The notes: a model not told the origin generated them from the letters alone. Numbered from the stretch's first letter, positions 45,449-55,096 are shown. The stretch is 64,000 nucleotides of DNA from Promethearchaeia archaeon (GCA_029856145.1 JAHQWK010000001.1:401731-465730); one strand, 5' to 3'. Translations and numbers: made by a program.

Positions 45449-46366
45449 TTATTTAGTCATCAATTCAGCTAAGAGCGCTTTCCTCATTGGGATTCCATAA
45501 TAAGTTTGCCTAAAGTAAATTGCTTTTTCTGAACTATCAACATCAGGAGAAATTTCTGTAATTCTTGGAAGCGGATGTAATAATCTAAAGTTATCTTTTG
45601 TATCCTTAAGATCCTCTTGTCGAAATACGTAAAATCCTTTAATTCTTTCATATTCTTCCAAATCAACAAATCTTTCCTTTTGGATTCGTGTCATATAAAG
45701 AACATCTAAAATATTTAGTATTTTCCTATAATCCTTAATTTCTTTATATTTAACCTGTCGTTGTTGTAGAAAATCTTTGTCCCGATTTCTCATTCTCAAT
45801 TCCTTAGGACTTATGAAATAAATATTCATATCGAAATTTGATAAAAGAATTGAAAGGGAATGAACTGTCCTTCCATACTTAAGATCTCCCATCAGACCTA
45901 TATTCAATCCATCTAATGAACCAATTTCCTCAGTAATTGTTAACAGATCTAATAAAGCTTGAGTTGGATGTTCTCCGCTTCCAGAACCAGCATTAATTAT
46001 CGGAACCTTAGAAAATTTTGATGCCATTCGAGCAGCTCCTTCAAGTGAATGCCTCATAACTATGCAATCACTATAGTTTTCAACAGTTCTTATTGTGTCT
46101 GCAATGCTTTCTCCTTTTTTTATAGAAGAAACATCTCCAGAATGAAATCCAATTACATTCCCTCCTAATCTATACATAGCAGATTCAAAACTAAGACGAG
46201 TACGAGTAGATGGTTCAAAAAATAATGTAGCTAAGATTTTTCCTTGAAGAAGATTTGAATTCTTGATTTCATTCATTTCTTTGCCTTTCCTTAATATATA
46301 TTCAATATCTTCTCTATCAAATTGCTTAGCACTTATAATTCCTTCACTAAATTTATCCTTAAACAT
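45449..46366 (-). CDS. pyrB: Aspartate carbamoyltransferase catalytic subunit
   Basis: Second enzyme of pyrimidine synthesis, forming carbamoyl-aspartate from carbamoyl phosphate and aspartate. FFEPSTRTRLSFESAM holds the carbamoyl-phosphate loop, SGSGEHPTQALLDLLTI the second active-site segment, and LHPLPRITEISPDVD the aspartate-binding end. 305 residues is the usual length. The regulatory subunit gene pyrI, frequently next to pyrB in archaea, is not adjacent. Convergent with the NrdD-like gene. Confidence 0.96.
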   Translation of the reverse strand: MFKDKFSEGIISAKQFDREDIEYILRKGKEMNEIKNSNLLQGKILATLFFEPSTRTRLSFESAMYRLGGNVIGFHSGDVSSIKKGESIADTIRTVENYSDCIVMRHSLEGAARMASKFSKVPIINAGSGSGEHPTQALLDLLTITEEIGSLDGLNIGLMGDLKYGRTVHSLSILLSNFDMNIYFISPKELRMRNRDKDFLQQRQVKYKEIKDYRKILNILDVLYMTRIQKERFVDLEEYERIKGFYVFRQEDLKDTKDNFRLLHPLPRITEISPDVDSSEKAIYFRQTYYGIPMRKALLAELMTK

Positions 46367-46529
46367 TTATATTCTCAATCAATATGTTTTTATTAACATT
46401 ATGTAAATAAGATTTAAATTATTTTTTATTATAAATGATGGTTATTTAAAAAGAACTAACCAGAACTAATAAAATTTAAAATTTATAAATAATTATTTTA
46501 GTTAATTAATATACAATTGGTTAGCAATT

Positions 46530-46811
46530 TTGAAGTACCCCAAGACTATTAATCGTTACTGTCCATCTTGTAGATCGCATACAAAGCACAGTGTTTCTCT
46601 GTACAAAAAAGGGAAGGAACGGATGTTGAATCAAGGGCGCAGACGACTTGAAAGAAAGAAACGAGGCTATGGTAGCTTTCCCAAAGAGATATTTCACCGC
46701 AATGCGAAGATAAATAAGAGATCCACTCCATTATTAGAATGTAGTGAATGTGGCAAAAAACAGTATGCTAAATCCTATAGAGTTAAGAGACTAGAATTGC
46801 AAGAAGTATAA
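46530..46811 (+). CDS. rpl44e: Large ribosomal subunit protein eL42 (L44e)
   Basis: 93-residue zinc ribosomal protein near the E site. MKYPKTINRYCPSCRSHTKH carries the first CxxC; RRRLERKKRGYGSFPKEIFH the basic centre; LLECSECGKKQ the second zinc pair. Start is TTG 46530 as no ATG fits the family N-terminus. Followed 14 bp later by eS27, as in most archaea. Confidence 0.96.
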   Translation: MKYPKTINRYCPSCRSHTKHSVSLYKKGKERMLNQGRRRLERKKRGYGSFPKEIFHRNAKINKRSTPLLECSECGKKQYAKSYRVKRLELQEV

Positions 46812-46825
46812 AAAAGTGAGATATT

Positions 46826-47032
46826 ATGGTACATAAAAGACAAGAAAAAGGCCTTATTCCCCAACCTAAAAGTAGGTTTTTACGTGTAAAATGTTTGAAT
46901 TGTGGAAATCAGCAAATAATTTTTGGTTGCTCTGCAACAGATGTAGAATGCTTAGTGTGTGGGAAAACTTTACTTCAATCCACAGGTGGCAAAGCACGTA
47001 TTCTCACTAAAATATTAGAAGTTCTTTCTTAA
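46826..47032 (+). CDS. rps27e: Small ribosomal subunit protein eS27
   Basis: 68-residue zinc-ribbon ribosomal protein. [17 protein letters not shown] holds the first Cxx[21 protein letters not shown] the second, both typical of S27e. Cotranscribed with eL42. In many archaea aIF2-alpha and Nop10 follow directly; in this window these two are on the other strand at 54 kb. Confidence 0.96.
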   Translation: MVHKRQEKGLIPQPKSRFLRVKCLNCGNQQIIFGCSATDVECLVCGKTLLQSTGGKARILTKILEVLS

Positions 47033-47085
47033 TGATATAAATTTCTTATTTTTTGATCACATTATCTATCTTATTAAAAATTATT

Positions 47086-47105
47086 CGTGAAACGCATCTT
47101 TCACG
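47086..47105. terminator. Perfect 7-bp hairpin between convergent genes
   Basis: CGTGAAA (47086-47092) pairs with TTTCACG (47099-47105) around CGCATC. It lies between the eS27 stop and the stop of the convergent acyltransferase gene. The GC-containing stem is unusual for this AT-rich gap. Confidence 0.4.
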
Positions 47106-47155
47106 TAAAATCCTTAATATCTAAGTGACATAATTTATTAATTAAAAATAAGAAT

Positions 47156-48283
47156 CTATTCCTGCCAAATATAGTTAGATTTTTTCATAGCAATTCTAGT
47201 TGCTTCTGAGGCCAATCTTCCAATCTGAATCTTTAAAGAAAATTTTGAACCCCATTTATTATAGGAAAACCTCAAAAAAAGGGTATATACTATGACTGTT
47301 ATAAGAATAGCTAACCAAATATGATACCAATGCAAAGATTGATAAAAAAAGAAATAGTTAATATTTTGTAATAGAAAAGCTGTTAGGGAATAGTAAGAAA
47401 AATAATACAAGAATCTATAACTCTTTTTTGGCTTAAATAATTCATAAACATCAAAAGTTATAAAAACAGAAATTAATACTATCTCTATCCCTAAAGAATA
47501 CATTAACCACCATAAATTTGATTTTATTGATAGAATTTCTTCCGTGAATAAAAAAGGTAATATAAAGTAAAATCCAATCAAAATTAAAATAGTCCCTATT
47601 AGCACTGAGGGGAATAACAACTTTCTTTTTACTATTTTCTTCTTTTCCAAATCATTATCAATAAGAGAGAAATCATAGATTATGTCACCTATAACTGTTC
47701 CTATTAGAAAAAACGTAAAAAATGATAAAATAATATTTTGGTCAATACTATTGTATAAGATATGAAATAAAACACCATAAAAATTAACCTGCCCTTCAAA
47801 TGGAGTCAATAGAACTAAGATTATTTGATTAGCTATCCAAATTAGCACTCCAATAAATACTCTAAATGTTTTTGATGTCTTTAATAATGGCCACGACATT
47901 AAAAGACATACTCCTATGGTTAACAATATGAACCATGTCCAAATTTGGGAAGGATCCATGTACATAATCGCGACAAATATATTATAAATTAAACCAAGAA
48001 TTACAATGAAAATCGATCTAAATAGATATTCATGTTTTATCTGAGAAAAGCTATAATGATCAATTTTTTCCATTTTTACAAGTCTATTTCTATATGATAT
48101 CATAGTACTTATCCCCGATATAAAAGTAAACCCAACAGCTCCTAATGTGGAAAGAATGGATACATAACCAACCATTAAAATCAATTTTTCATCAGGAACA
48201 GGCCACCATGTAATCATGTGTCCCACCACCATATATAACATTGCTAATCCTCGAAACATATCAAGGCTTTTTAACCGTTTCAT
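47156..48283 (-). CDS. Multi-pass membrane acyltransferase-like protein (heparan-alpha-glucosaminide N-acetyltransferase/DUF1624 type)
   Basis: 375 residues with about ten hydrophobic helices. The N-terminus RLKSLDMFRGLAMLYMVVGHM has the SLDxFRG start and conserved His of the membrane acyltransferases related to heparan-alpha-glucosaminide N-acetyltransferase. VGFTFISGISTMISYRNR follows. Such proteins transfer acetyl or acyl groups across the membrane, often to glycans. Assignment rests mainly on the N-terminal motif and topology; acceptor unknown. Confidence 0.72.
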   Translation of the reverse strand: MKRLKSLDMFRGLAMLYMVVGHMITWWPVPDEKLILMVGYVSILSTLGAVGFTFISGISTMISYRNRLVKMEKIDHYSFSQIKHEYLFRSIFIVILGLIYNIFVAIMYMDPSQIWTWFILLTIGVCLLMSWPLLKTSKTFRVFIGVLIWIANQIILVLLTPFEGQVNFYGVLFHILYNSIDQNIILSFFTFFLIGTVIGDIIYDFSLIDNDLEKKKIVKRKLLFPSVLIGTILILIGFYFILPFLFTEEILSIKSNLWWLMYSLGIEIVLISVFITFDVYELFKPKKSYRFLYYFSYYSLTAFLLQNINYFFFYQSLHWYHIWLAILITVIVYTLFLRFSYNKWGSKFSLKIQIGRLASEATRIAMKKSNYIWQE

Positions 48284-48436
48284 ATAAATCAGGAGAGAAT
48301 TAGAGTAAATAGAAAAATACTTGAGATATGTACCAGAATTAATTAAGGCTTTTATCTATTTCTAAAATAAAAGTGTTTAAACACTTAAAATTAACTAAAT
48401 TGTGAATCTTATAATTATTTAATTTAAAATGAAGGT

Positions 48437-48772
48437 TTATTCTCGCCAAGTATATTTACATTTAATACATCTAAAAAAGTGAGTGCTTGGTTCGTCAGAA
48501 CTCCTTATTTGTACTTGCCAAGTTTCTGCTTCTATATTATCACATTTAGGACAATCTTTTTTAGCTTTAAGAAGTACTGAAATTTTGTCTTCATCCGAGA
48601 CGATTAGTAAGTTTTTTTCTAAAGCTTGTTTCTTCTTTTTTATGCTTTTTTCTATATCGATATTGTCATTTTGTATCTCTTGTTGATAACCACACTTACA
48701 TATTAAAAATAATTTATCATCTATTCTTCTCTTGCGCAGAAGGTTTGAACATTCCGGACAAAATTCAACCAT
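48437..48772 (-). CDS. tfs: Transcription factor S (TFIIS/RPB9-like)
   Basis: 111 residues with two zinc ribbons. The N-terminal one is FCPECSNLLRKRR..LICKCGYQ, like RPB9; the C-terminal one is CPKCDNIEAETWQVQIR followed by SSDEPSTHFFRCIKCKYTW. The DE pair in SSDEPST is the catalytic hairpin tip that stimulates RNA cleavage by stalled polymerase. Lone gene. Confidence 0.95.
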   Translation of the reverse strand: MVEFCPECSNLLRKRRIDDKLFLICKCGYQQEIQNDNIDIEKSIKKKKQALEKNLLIVSDEDKISVLLKAKKDCPKCDNIEAETWQVQIRSSDEPSTHFFRCIKCKYTWRE

Positions 48773-48925
48773 ATTGATTCTTATGCCATAATTTAGTAAT
48801 CCTTAACTTTAAAAAACATCTAAGGTTAAAAAATTTTATCTTAATTATAAAAATATGTAAAAATTTTATATAAATGTAAAAAAGTTTAAAATTTTTAATT
48901 ATATTAAATAACCAATAATTTAAAA

Positions 48926-49294
48926 ATGAGTTTTATGGAGTTCAAGGAATTTATTACTTTTTTAGGGACTAAAGATCTCAAAAAAACATCTAATTTTTAC
49001 CAAAATATCATAGGATTAACTTTATATAAAGATCAAGATGTTTGTTTAATATTTAACATTAATAATCAAAGCAAAATAGGTTTTTGTGAGAATATGACAG
49101 TAATCTATAAAGATAAAAGTCCAATTATAACTTTTATTACAGATGATGTAGATGAAATCTATACCAGATTAATCAATTCAGGATTGGCTATAAAAGAAAA
49201 ACCTAAATTCAATCAGAAATTCAAAATCTATCATTTTTTCTTAAAAGATCCTAACGGATATACAATTGAAATACAAAAATTTTTAGACACATAA
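48926..49294 (+). CDS. VOC/glyoxalase superfamily protein
   Basis: 122-residue vicinal-oxygen-chelate fold protein. FITFLGTKDLKKTSNFYQNIIGL is the typical first beta-alpha unit and FFLKDPNGYTIEIQKF the closing strand with the metal-binding Glu. One of the usual His ligands is not obvious at the N-terminus. Activity could be lyase, dioxygenase or antibiotic binding; not determinable. Confidence 0.85.
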   Translation: MSFMEFKEFITFLGTKDLKKTSNFYQNIIGLTLYKDQDVCLIFNINNQSKIGFCENMTVIYKDKSPIITFITDDVDEIYTRLINSGLAIKEKPKFNQKFKIYHFFLKDPNGYTIEIQKFLDT

Positions 49295-49318
49295 TAAGAT
49301 CTTAAAGAACATGAACTT

Positions 49319-49639
49319 TTAATCAAATTCCTTTTTAATTTGATATAATTTTTGATAATATTCGAAATTTAATTTATTCATGTCTTGAACAATATCCGCA
49401 ATAATTAGTTTTTCTCCAGAAGATTGGAACTCAAGATCTCCTATTACATTAATTAAATCATTTTCTTTAAATTTAAAATCATCAACACTTATGAGATTAA
49501 CATTAATCTCACTAGTTTTATCATGTAAAATTATTTGATTGTCACTAATTCTACTTTTTATGTATCCAGTTACTTGGATTCGCTCATCATCAATAGAAAT
49601 ATCCTTAATCATTCTTTGCTTAGCGTACGGAAAAGACAT
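49319..49639 (-). CDS. Single OB-fold nucleic-acid-binding-like protein
   Basis: 106 residues. RIQVTGYIKSRISDNQIILHD, then NLISVDDFKFKENDLINVIGD and EKLIIADIVQDMNKLNFEYYQ form the five-strand pattern of an OB fold followed by a helix, similar to small RPA/Stn1-type subunits. No zinc finger. It is divergent from PCNA and close to the primase-GINS genes, so a role with single-stranded DNA is plausible but only inferred. Confidence 0.6.
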   Translation of the reverse strand: MSFPYAKQRMIKDISIDDERIQVTGYIKSRISDNQIILHDKTSEINVNLISVDDFKFKENDLINVIGDLEFQSSGEKLIIADIVQDMNKLNFEYYQKLYQIKKEFD

Positions 49640-49820
49640 TTTTTTTTTAAAATAAGAATCTTTTTTTTATTTAATACAAGTTTGAAAATTTAAGATAAGT
49701 ATAAATAATTAATTTAATACCTAAAATTGGTATTATTAAAAGACTAATATCAAACATTATTAATAATGTGAATAAAACATTTTTATCTTAATTATAATTC
49801 AATAAATATACTGAAAGATT

Positions 49821-50624
49821 ATGAGTTTTACATTAAAATTAGAAAATAGTCGGATATTGAAAGGAATAGTTGAAACTCTCGCGAGTATTATTGATGAAAC
49901 AGAGTTTCGAGTCACTCCTAAAAAGTTTACAATTTCAGCTATGGATCCAAGTAGAATTTGTTTACTAAAACTCTCAATTAATAAGGAGAATTTTGATGAT
50001 TATCAATGCGATAAAGAATCAAAAGTTGGATTAAACTTAGACGACTTAGATAAGATCTTAAAAAGAAGCGCAGCCAATGATTCTGTTGAAATTGATTTTA
50101 ATGAAACAGAACAGAAAATAAAAATAAAAATGCAACGAGAGGGCACATCACGTGTAAGGACATTTAGTTTAGCATTATTGGATATCGAGATTGAAGAGAT
50201 TCCGATGGATAACCTTTTAAAGATTGAATATCCTTCAAAATGGGTTATTGGACCTGAGTTCTTAGTTGAAGCAATAAAAGATGCTGAAATCTATTCTGAA
50301 ATTCTGAATATAACCGCAAAAGAGGGACAAGGATTAATTTTTAGTTCTACAGGGCAAATCGGTGAAATGGAATATGACCTTAATGAAGATGATTTAATTG
50401 AAACAGATATTAGTGGAACCAGTAGTGGTGCATATTCCTTAACCTTTTTAAAAGCAATTTTAAAAATAGCTTCAATCACCGAAAAGCTAGAAATATCATT
50501 GAAAACTGATCATCCATTAAAAATGATCTTTAATCTTCTTGAAGGCGGAGAATTAAGCTACTTTTTAGCACCTCGAGTAGAAGAAGCTGAATTTGAAGAT
50601 AATGATGATATGGATGAATTTTAA
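49821..50624 (+). CDS. pcn: DNA polymerase sliding clamp PCNA
   Basis: 267-residue clamp that encircles DNA as a trimer. ILKGIVETLASIIDETEFR, SAMDPSRICLLKL and the interdomain region are typical; LSYFLAPRVEEAEFEDNDD gives the C-terminal LAPR(V/I) segment and an acidic tail. A TTTTTATCTTA promoter-like element is about 40 bp upstream. It heads the replication group PCNA-PriL-PriS-Gins51, all on the plus strand. Confidence 0.97.
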   Translation: MSFTLKLENSRILKGIVETLASIIDETEFRVTPKKFTISAMDPSRICLLKLSINKENFDDYQCDKESKVGLNLDDLDKILKRSAANDSVEIDFNETEQKIKIKMQREGTSRVRTFSLALLDIEIEEIPMDNLLKIEYPSKWVIGPEFLVEAIKDAEIYSEILNITAKEGQGLIFSSTGQIGEMEYDLNEDDLIETDISGTSSGAYSLTFLKAILKIASITEKLEISLKTDHPLKMIFNLLEGGELSYFLAPRVEEAEFEDNDDMDEF

Positions 50625-50780
50625 TTAAGTCCTTCTTTCCCTATTTATTATTTATTAGTTTGTTAATAGATTCATTAAAAACATCAGTAAACTAATTTAC
50701 TCTTAATCTATTAAAGTTTAGTCTCATCATGTTTTTTAGAATATAATTATTTAGGTTTAAAAGTAGAGAAAATTTGGGCA

Positions 50781-51971
50781 ATGAGCGACATCTATGACTT
50801 AGTAAAACGGTATCCATGGCTCCCTTCTTTAAAAACATACTATTCTAATATAGCTTTAAGGAATCCTTTAGATTTTCTTAATGAAATCTTTTCATCTAAT
50901 AAATCTAAAGATCTAAAGAATAGAGTCTTAAATCTTTTTACTGATGCTTTTAATAATATCGAACAGATTTCTGATTATTCCTTCGATGAAACGAATATTA
51001 ATATCTATTTAATTCTAAGAATATTACTTTATGCTTTAAATGATAAGATTTTATCTAATCGAGTCGCGAATATATACTCTAAAACCACTTACAATGTTCT
51101 AAATAAAGAAAACGAGTATAATTTAGATTGCATTTACAAAGATTTAGATTTAGAAGTTAATTATGAAGAAAAACCAACTGTATATAAAAAAATTGTTCTA
51201 AAAAGCCAAGAAGAAATCTCTAGAACAAACTTCAAGATTTCTTTTATCGATTATTTAAAACTTGCTTCTAAATTAAAAGATGATTATAGGAAATTAGTGA
51301 ATAATGCCCTCCAACATGGTTATGTATATATTAAACCTGAAAGTCTTAATAGATTATTACAAGAACATGTACGAATGAAGTTATTGGCTCAAAATATCAG
51401 AGAATCTACTAATTTAGATGTATTTAAAGAGAAATTATTTGAAATACAAGAATTTAAAGAACTATATGACACAATTGTCGCGATTTGGGAATTAAAGAAA
51501 GATGAATTTGAATACACAGTAGATATAACGTTTAAAGAAGGCCAAGATATGTCAAAAGTTTTCCCTCCTTGTATTAAAGAAATCCTATCAAAAGCACAAG
51601 AGGGTCAGAACTTAATACACACTGAGAGGTTATTTATATTATGGGTTTTAAATGCACTTAAATATCCGGAGGATAAAATTATTAATGTATTTTCAACACT
51701 ACCTGATTTTGATCGTGAAAAAACCGCATACCAAGTAAAATACGCTATTAAAAAAGGATACACTCCCTATTCTTGTAAGTCTTTAAAATCATATACTTTA
51801 TGTATGGCAAATAAATATAAAGATAAATTATGCTTGAATGGTTATTTTTCAAAGAAACTACAAGAACAGAGACAAATCTCTCATCCTTTGTTTTATATTC
51901 AGTATAAGCAATTTGTTGCTTCAATTAAAACAAAACCTGAAAAAACTAATTTGAATGATAAAGATGCCTGA
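50781..51971 (+). CDS. priL: DNA primase large subunit PriL
   Basis: 396-residue iron-sulfur subunit of archaeal/eukaryotic primase. The C-terminal Fe-S domain shows four Cys in FPPCIKEILSKAQEG, YSCKSLKSYTLCM and DKLCLNGY, with RLFILWVLNALKY and QISHPLFYIQYK around. The N-terminal half is helical. Its end overlaps the start of priS by eight bases, so the two subunits are translationally coupled. Confidence 0.95.
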   Translation: MSDIYDLVKRYPWLPSLKTYYSNIALRNPLDFLNEIFSSNKSKDLKNRVLNLFTDAFNNIEQISDYSFDETNINIYLILRILLYALNDKILSNRVANIYSKTTYNVLNKENEYNLDCIYKDLDLEVNYEEKPTVYKKIVLKSQEEISRTNFKISFIDYLKLASKLKDDYRKLVNNALQHGYVYIKPESLNRLLQEHVRMKLLAQNIRESTNLDVFKEKLFEIQEFKELYDTIVAIWELKKDEFEYTVDITFKEGQDMSKVFPPCIKEILSKAQEGQNLIHTERLFILWVLNALKYPEDKIINVFSTLPDFDREKTAYQVKYAIKKGYTPYSCKSLKSYTLCMANKYKDKLCLNGYFSKKLQEQRQISHPLFYIQYKQFVASIKTKPEKTNLNDKDA

Positions 51972-53244
51972 TAACAAATATTTAAAAAGGCTTTTTCAAG
52001 CTTATTATAAAGAAAACCAATCTGTAATTCCAATACTTAATCTTTTTGAACAAAGAGAATTTGGTTTCATTCCATGGGAGAAACAAATAATGAATAGGCA
52101 TATCGGGTTTACTTCCCCCATCAATTTGAAAAAGTACTTTATAAATAATACTCCAAAACATGCATATTCGAGTGGTTCACTTTTTATTCGACCAGAAAAT
52201 CAAGATATGCAAGAGAAGGGTTATCAGGGTTGTGATTTAATTTTTGATATTGATGTTGATCACTTTTATACTCCTTGTAAGGAACATCATGATATCTGGT
52301 ATTGTAAAGAATGTGGGGAAAAGGGAAAAGGCATGGTAAAAAAGTGCCCAAAATGTGGTAAATTAAAATTGAAGAAATTGAATTGGATTTGTGAAGATTG
52401 TTTAAATGTCGCCAAAAATGAGATTATTAAGTTAATTTATAACTTTCTAATTCCCGATTTTAACATTAATATTGAAAAAATGAAGATTGCTTTTTCAGGA
52501 CACCGAGGATATCATCTAAAAGTTGAAGATGAAAATATAAGAACATTGTCTAGTGACGACCGGAGAGAAGTTATTGATTATATTACAGGAGAGAATATCT
52601 CATTCGAGATTTTAGGATTACAAGAAAAAGGAGGAAATATCTTTGGATTTTCAAGGGAAACCATCGGTTGGCCTCAAAAAATAATTAACAGAATTGAAAA
52701 ACTATTAAGTAAATCAAATCTAGAAATCGAAACTATACTTTCAGATAAAAGAAAGTTTAATTTAAGTCAAAGTCTTATAGAGAATTTTATAAACTTTAAA
52801 GATAATTTCCATAAGATAATTACTAATAACCATAATAATAATTGGACTTTAGTTGGTTTCAGTTTAAATGCTTGGAATAAATTTTTAAAAACAATAATCG
52901 CAGAAATTGGAATTGAAGTTGATGTTCCAGTTTCAATCGATATCCATAGATTAATTCGATATCCTGGGTCTTTGCATGGGAAAACGGGTTTTAAAGTTCA
53001 GGAATTATACCCTGATGATCTTGATGATTTTAATCCTTTAAATGAAACAATTGAAAAATTAGATCCAATTGTATTTAAAAGTGAAAAAGCAGTTACTCAA
53101 AAAATAGAAATTATTGAACCTGAAGTACCAATTACGAAAATAAAAGGTAAAACCTATGGACCCTACACAAAAGGAGAAAAAATTGAAGTTCCTCACTATA
53201 TTGCTGTTTTTCTGTTATGTAAAGGAGTAGCTAAAACTATTTAA
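51964..53244 (+). CDS. priS: DNA primase small (catalytic) subunit PriS with GINS-B-like tail
   Basis: 426 residues from ATG 51964 (ATG 51955 would add three). Catalytic Asp residues are in CDLIFDIDVDHFY; a zinc-binding loop follows (CKECGEKGKGMVKKCPKCGK, later CEDC); SGHRGYHLKV binds nucleotide; DIHRLIRYPGSLHGKTG is the conserved His/Arg region. The protein is longer than many archaeal PriS: the last ~35 residues (TYGPYTKGEKIEVPHYIAVF) look like the B-domain of GINS proteins. Overlaps priL; Gins51 follows. Confidence 0.95.
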   Translation: MPDNKYLKRLFQAYYKENQSVIPILNLFEQREFGFIPWEKQIMNRHIGFTSPINLKKYFINNTPKHAYSSGSLFIRPENQDMQEKGYQGCDLIFDIDVDHFYTPCKEHHDIWYCKECGEKGKGMVKKCPKCGKLKLKKLNWICEDCLNVAKNEIIKLIYNFLIPDFNINIEKMKIAFSGHRGYHLKVEDENIRTLSSDDRREVIDYITGENISFEILGLQEKGGNIFGFSRETIGWPQKIINRIEKLLSKSNLEIETILSDKRKFNLSQSLIENFINFKDNFHKIITNNHNNNWTLVGFSLNAWNKFLKTIIAEIGIEVDVPVSIDIHRLIRYPGSLHGKTGFKVQELYPDDLDDFNPLNETIEKLDPIVFKSEKAVTQKIEIIEPEVPITKIKGKTYGPYTKGEKIEVPHYIAVFLLCKGVAKTI

Positions 53245-53304
53245 GTTAAAAAATTTAAACTCAGAACACTTTTTTATTATATTAAACTGAAAAATTCGAT
53301 ATTT

Positions 53305-53970
53305 ATGGATTTACGAAAAGAATATAAAAAACTATACCAGCATTGGCTCAAAGAATTCCAGAATACCGATTTAACTGCCATAAGTCAAGAAGATTTCAAT
53401 GAATACAAAAAGAATTTGGATTTTATCAATGATTATCAGGAAGAAGAAAAGGATGAAGTTAAGGATCAGATATTCAAGTCATACAAAGATAATTTAAATT
53501 ATCTGTTTAAAGATTTTTTAAAGATCAGGGAAATTAAAATAATAAATTCAGCATTAACTCTTAAAGAAATTAATTTAAATAATGTAATTGAAGCCGAGAA
53601 ATTACTTTATGAAAATCTAGTAAGTTCTATTAAGGGTTATAAGAAAGTAAAAGCAATCTCGCTTTATGAAGAAGATGAAGTTCTACATGATAACTTAATT
53701 GAACCCGAAACAGAAATAAAGTCTGTTGTTGAGGAGGTTCCTATATCGAAAGAAGAAAAAACCTCTAAAATTCTTGATTCCATAAAAAAGGGTGATCAAA
53801 TAAAAATCAATTATACTCTTGTAAGATTTTTAAAGAAGACACCTCCTTTAGTAGGTGTTGATCTAATAAATTATGGCCCTTTTGAAATAGAAGACATTGC
53901 AAATCTCCCCCAAAAAAACGCAAAAATCCTTATAATTGAAAAATTTGCTGAAAAAATAGAAATTAATTAA
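53305..53970 (+). CDS. gins51: GINS complex subunit Gins51
   Basis: 221-residue subunit of the replicative helicase accessory complex GINS (Sld5/Psf1 type). The N-terminal helical A-domain spans about 1-125 (with LFKDFLKIREIKIINSALT), a Glu-rich linker 135-165 follows, and the C-terminal B-domain reads YTLVRFLKKTPPLVGVDLIN then YGPFEIEDIANLPQKNAKIL. This A-then-B order marks Gins51. It is last of the PCNA-PriL-PriS-GINS group. The Nop10 stop on the other strand is two bases away. Confidence 0.88.
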   Translation: MDLRKEYKKLYQHWLKEFQNTDLTAISQEDFNEYKKNLDFINDYQEEEKDEVKDQIFKSYKDNLNYLFKDFLKIREIKIINSALTLKEINLNNVIEAEKLLYENLVSSIKGYKKVKAISLYEEDEVLHDNLIEPETEIKSVVEEVPISKEEKTSKILDSIKKGDQIKINYTLVRFLKKTPPLVGVDLINYGPFEIEDIANLPQKNAKILIIEKFAEKIEIN

Positions 53971-53972
53971 GA

Positions 53973-54158
53973 TTACTTATACTTATTATCAAATTCTTCT
54001 TTAAAATATATTAATCGATATTTTGCATATTTATCTATTAAAGAAAACTTTGGAGGTCTTGGGTTTATTAACTGGCCTCCACAATAACGGCATTTTAATT
54101 CGGGATTTTGCAATCCATATCTATTGCACTCTTTGCATTTTTGAAGGTATTTAGTCAT
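53973..54158 (-). CDS. nop10: H/ACA ribonucleoprotein Nop10
   Basis: 61-residue zinc-ribbon protein of H/ACA guide RNPs. KCKECNRYGLQNPELKCRYCG carries the Cys pairs and the C-terminal part has NPRPPKFSLIDKYAKYRLI, the NP.P.F...D.Y..YR signature. Lies 17 bp after the aIF2-alpha stop, the usual archaeal pairing. Confidence 0.95.
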   Translation of the reverse strand: MTKYLQKCKECNRYGLQNPELKCRYCGGQLINPRPPKFSLIDKYAKYRLIYFKEEFDNKYK

Positions 54159-54175
54159 AATTACAACCCTGCAAA

Positions 54176-54997
54176 TTAATCTCGAATAAACTCAAATGTA
54201 CCGTTATATTTCTCGGTATTTTTCTCAATGGTCTCTAAAGCATCGGATAAAATATTTTCAGCGTCTAAGTAATCCTTAGAAACAATTTCTAACCGATATA
54301 ATGGAGCAGCAATATAATTAATATTAATATTTCTCGTTTGTTCTTGCTCTATTACTTTTAAAGCGTCTAAAAGGGATTCTTTAATTTGGTCTATTCCATT
54401 CTCTGAAGTGAATGAAAGTTTAACCTTACCAGATATGCTTACTGTTGAAATACTTACATTTTCATCAATGATTTTCAACAAATTAGTCTTAATTTCATCT
54501 GTTATACCTTCTAAATCTGATAAAATTTCTTCACCATTTTCTTTTAAACCTTCAACAGCTTCTTGATGTGAATCAAATAAATCTAAGACTGGAAATCCAA
54601 TTAATTCATAAGCTTCATCAAGCGTCATATTAATTCCTTCTGTTTCTGTGAGAAATTGTAGCAAATTTTCAAATTTTAAGGCATATTTCCATTGCTTTAT
54701 TCGATTTTCTTTTTGAGCAGAGTTTACCCTTCGTAATGATAAATCTACATGTCCCTTATCCACATCTATTCTTAATGAGCGTAAAACTACTCTTTGACCA
54801 ATTCGTACATAATTACGGATATTTTTAATCCATCGAGAACTTATTTCTGATATGTGAATCATCCCTCGTGCAGAAGATTCATAATCTAAGCCTTCATAAT
54901 CAAGTAAATCAACATAGACATATTGCTTTTGTACCTCTGTCACTTTAGCAACCACAAATTCGCCTTCCCGTGGAAACTTTGTTCTACTTTTTACCAT
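54176..54997 (-). CDS. aif2a: Translation initiation factor aIF2 subunit alpha
   Basis: 273 residues. An S1 domain at the N-terminus (PREGEFVVAKVTEVQKQYVY, GMIHISEISSRWIKNIRNYV, VDLSLRRV) is followed by a helical domain and the alpha-beta domain 3 (SISGKVKLSFTSENGIDQIK, YRLEIVSKDYLDAENIL). Forms the heterotrimer that brings initiator tRNA to the ribosome. Operon with Nop10; the usual upstream eS27/eL42 genes are at 46.5 kb on the other strand. Confidence 0.96.
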   Translation of the reverse strand: MVKSRTKFPREGEFVVAKVTEVQKQYVYVDLLDYEGLDYESSARGMIHISEISSRWIKNIRNYVRIGQRVVLRSLRIDVDKGHVDLSLRRVNSAQKENRIKQWKYALKFENLLQFLTETEGINMTLDEAYELIGFPVLDLFDSHQEAVEGLKENGEEILSDLEGITDEIKTNLLKIIDENVSISTVSISGKVKLSFTSENGIDQIKESLLDALKVIEQEQTRNININYIAAPLYRLEIVSKDYLDAENILSDALETIEKNTEKYNGTFEFIRD

Positions 54998-55096
54998 TGT
55001 CTTGTATGAATATTGTTTATTATTTATTTTTTTAAAATTATTATTTATATTAATGATCTATAATTTTTTATCTTTCACATAAAAAAGCAAATAAAA

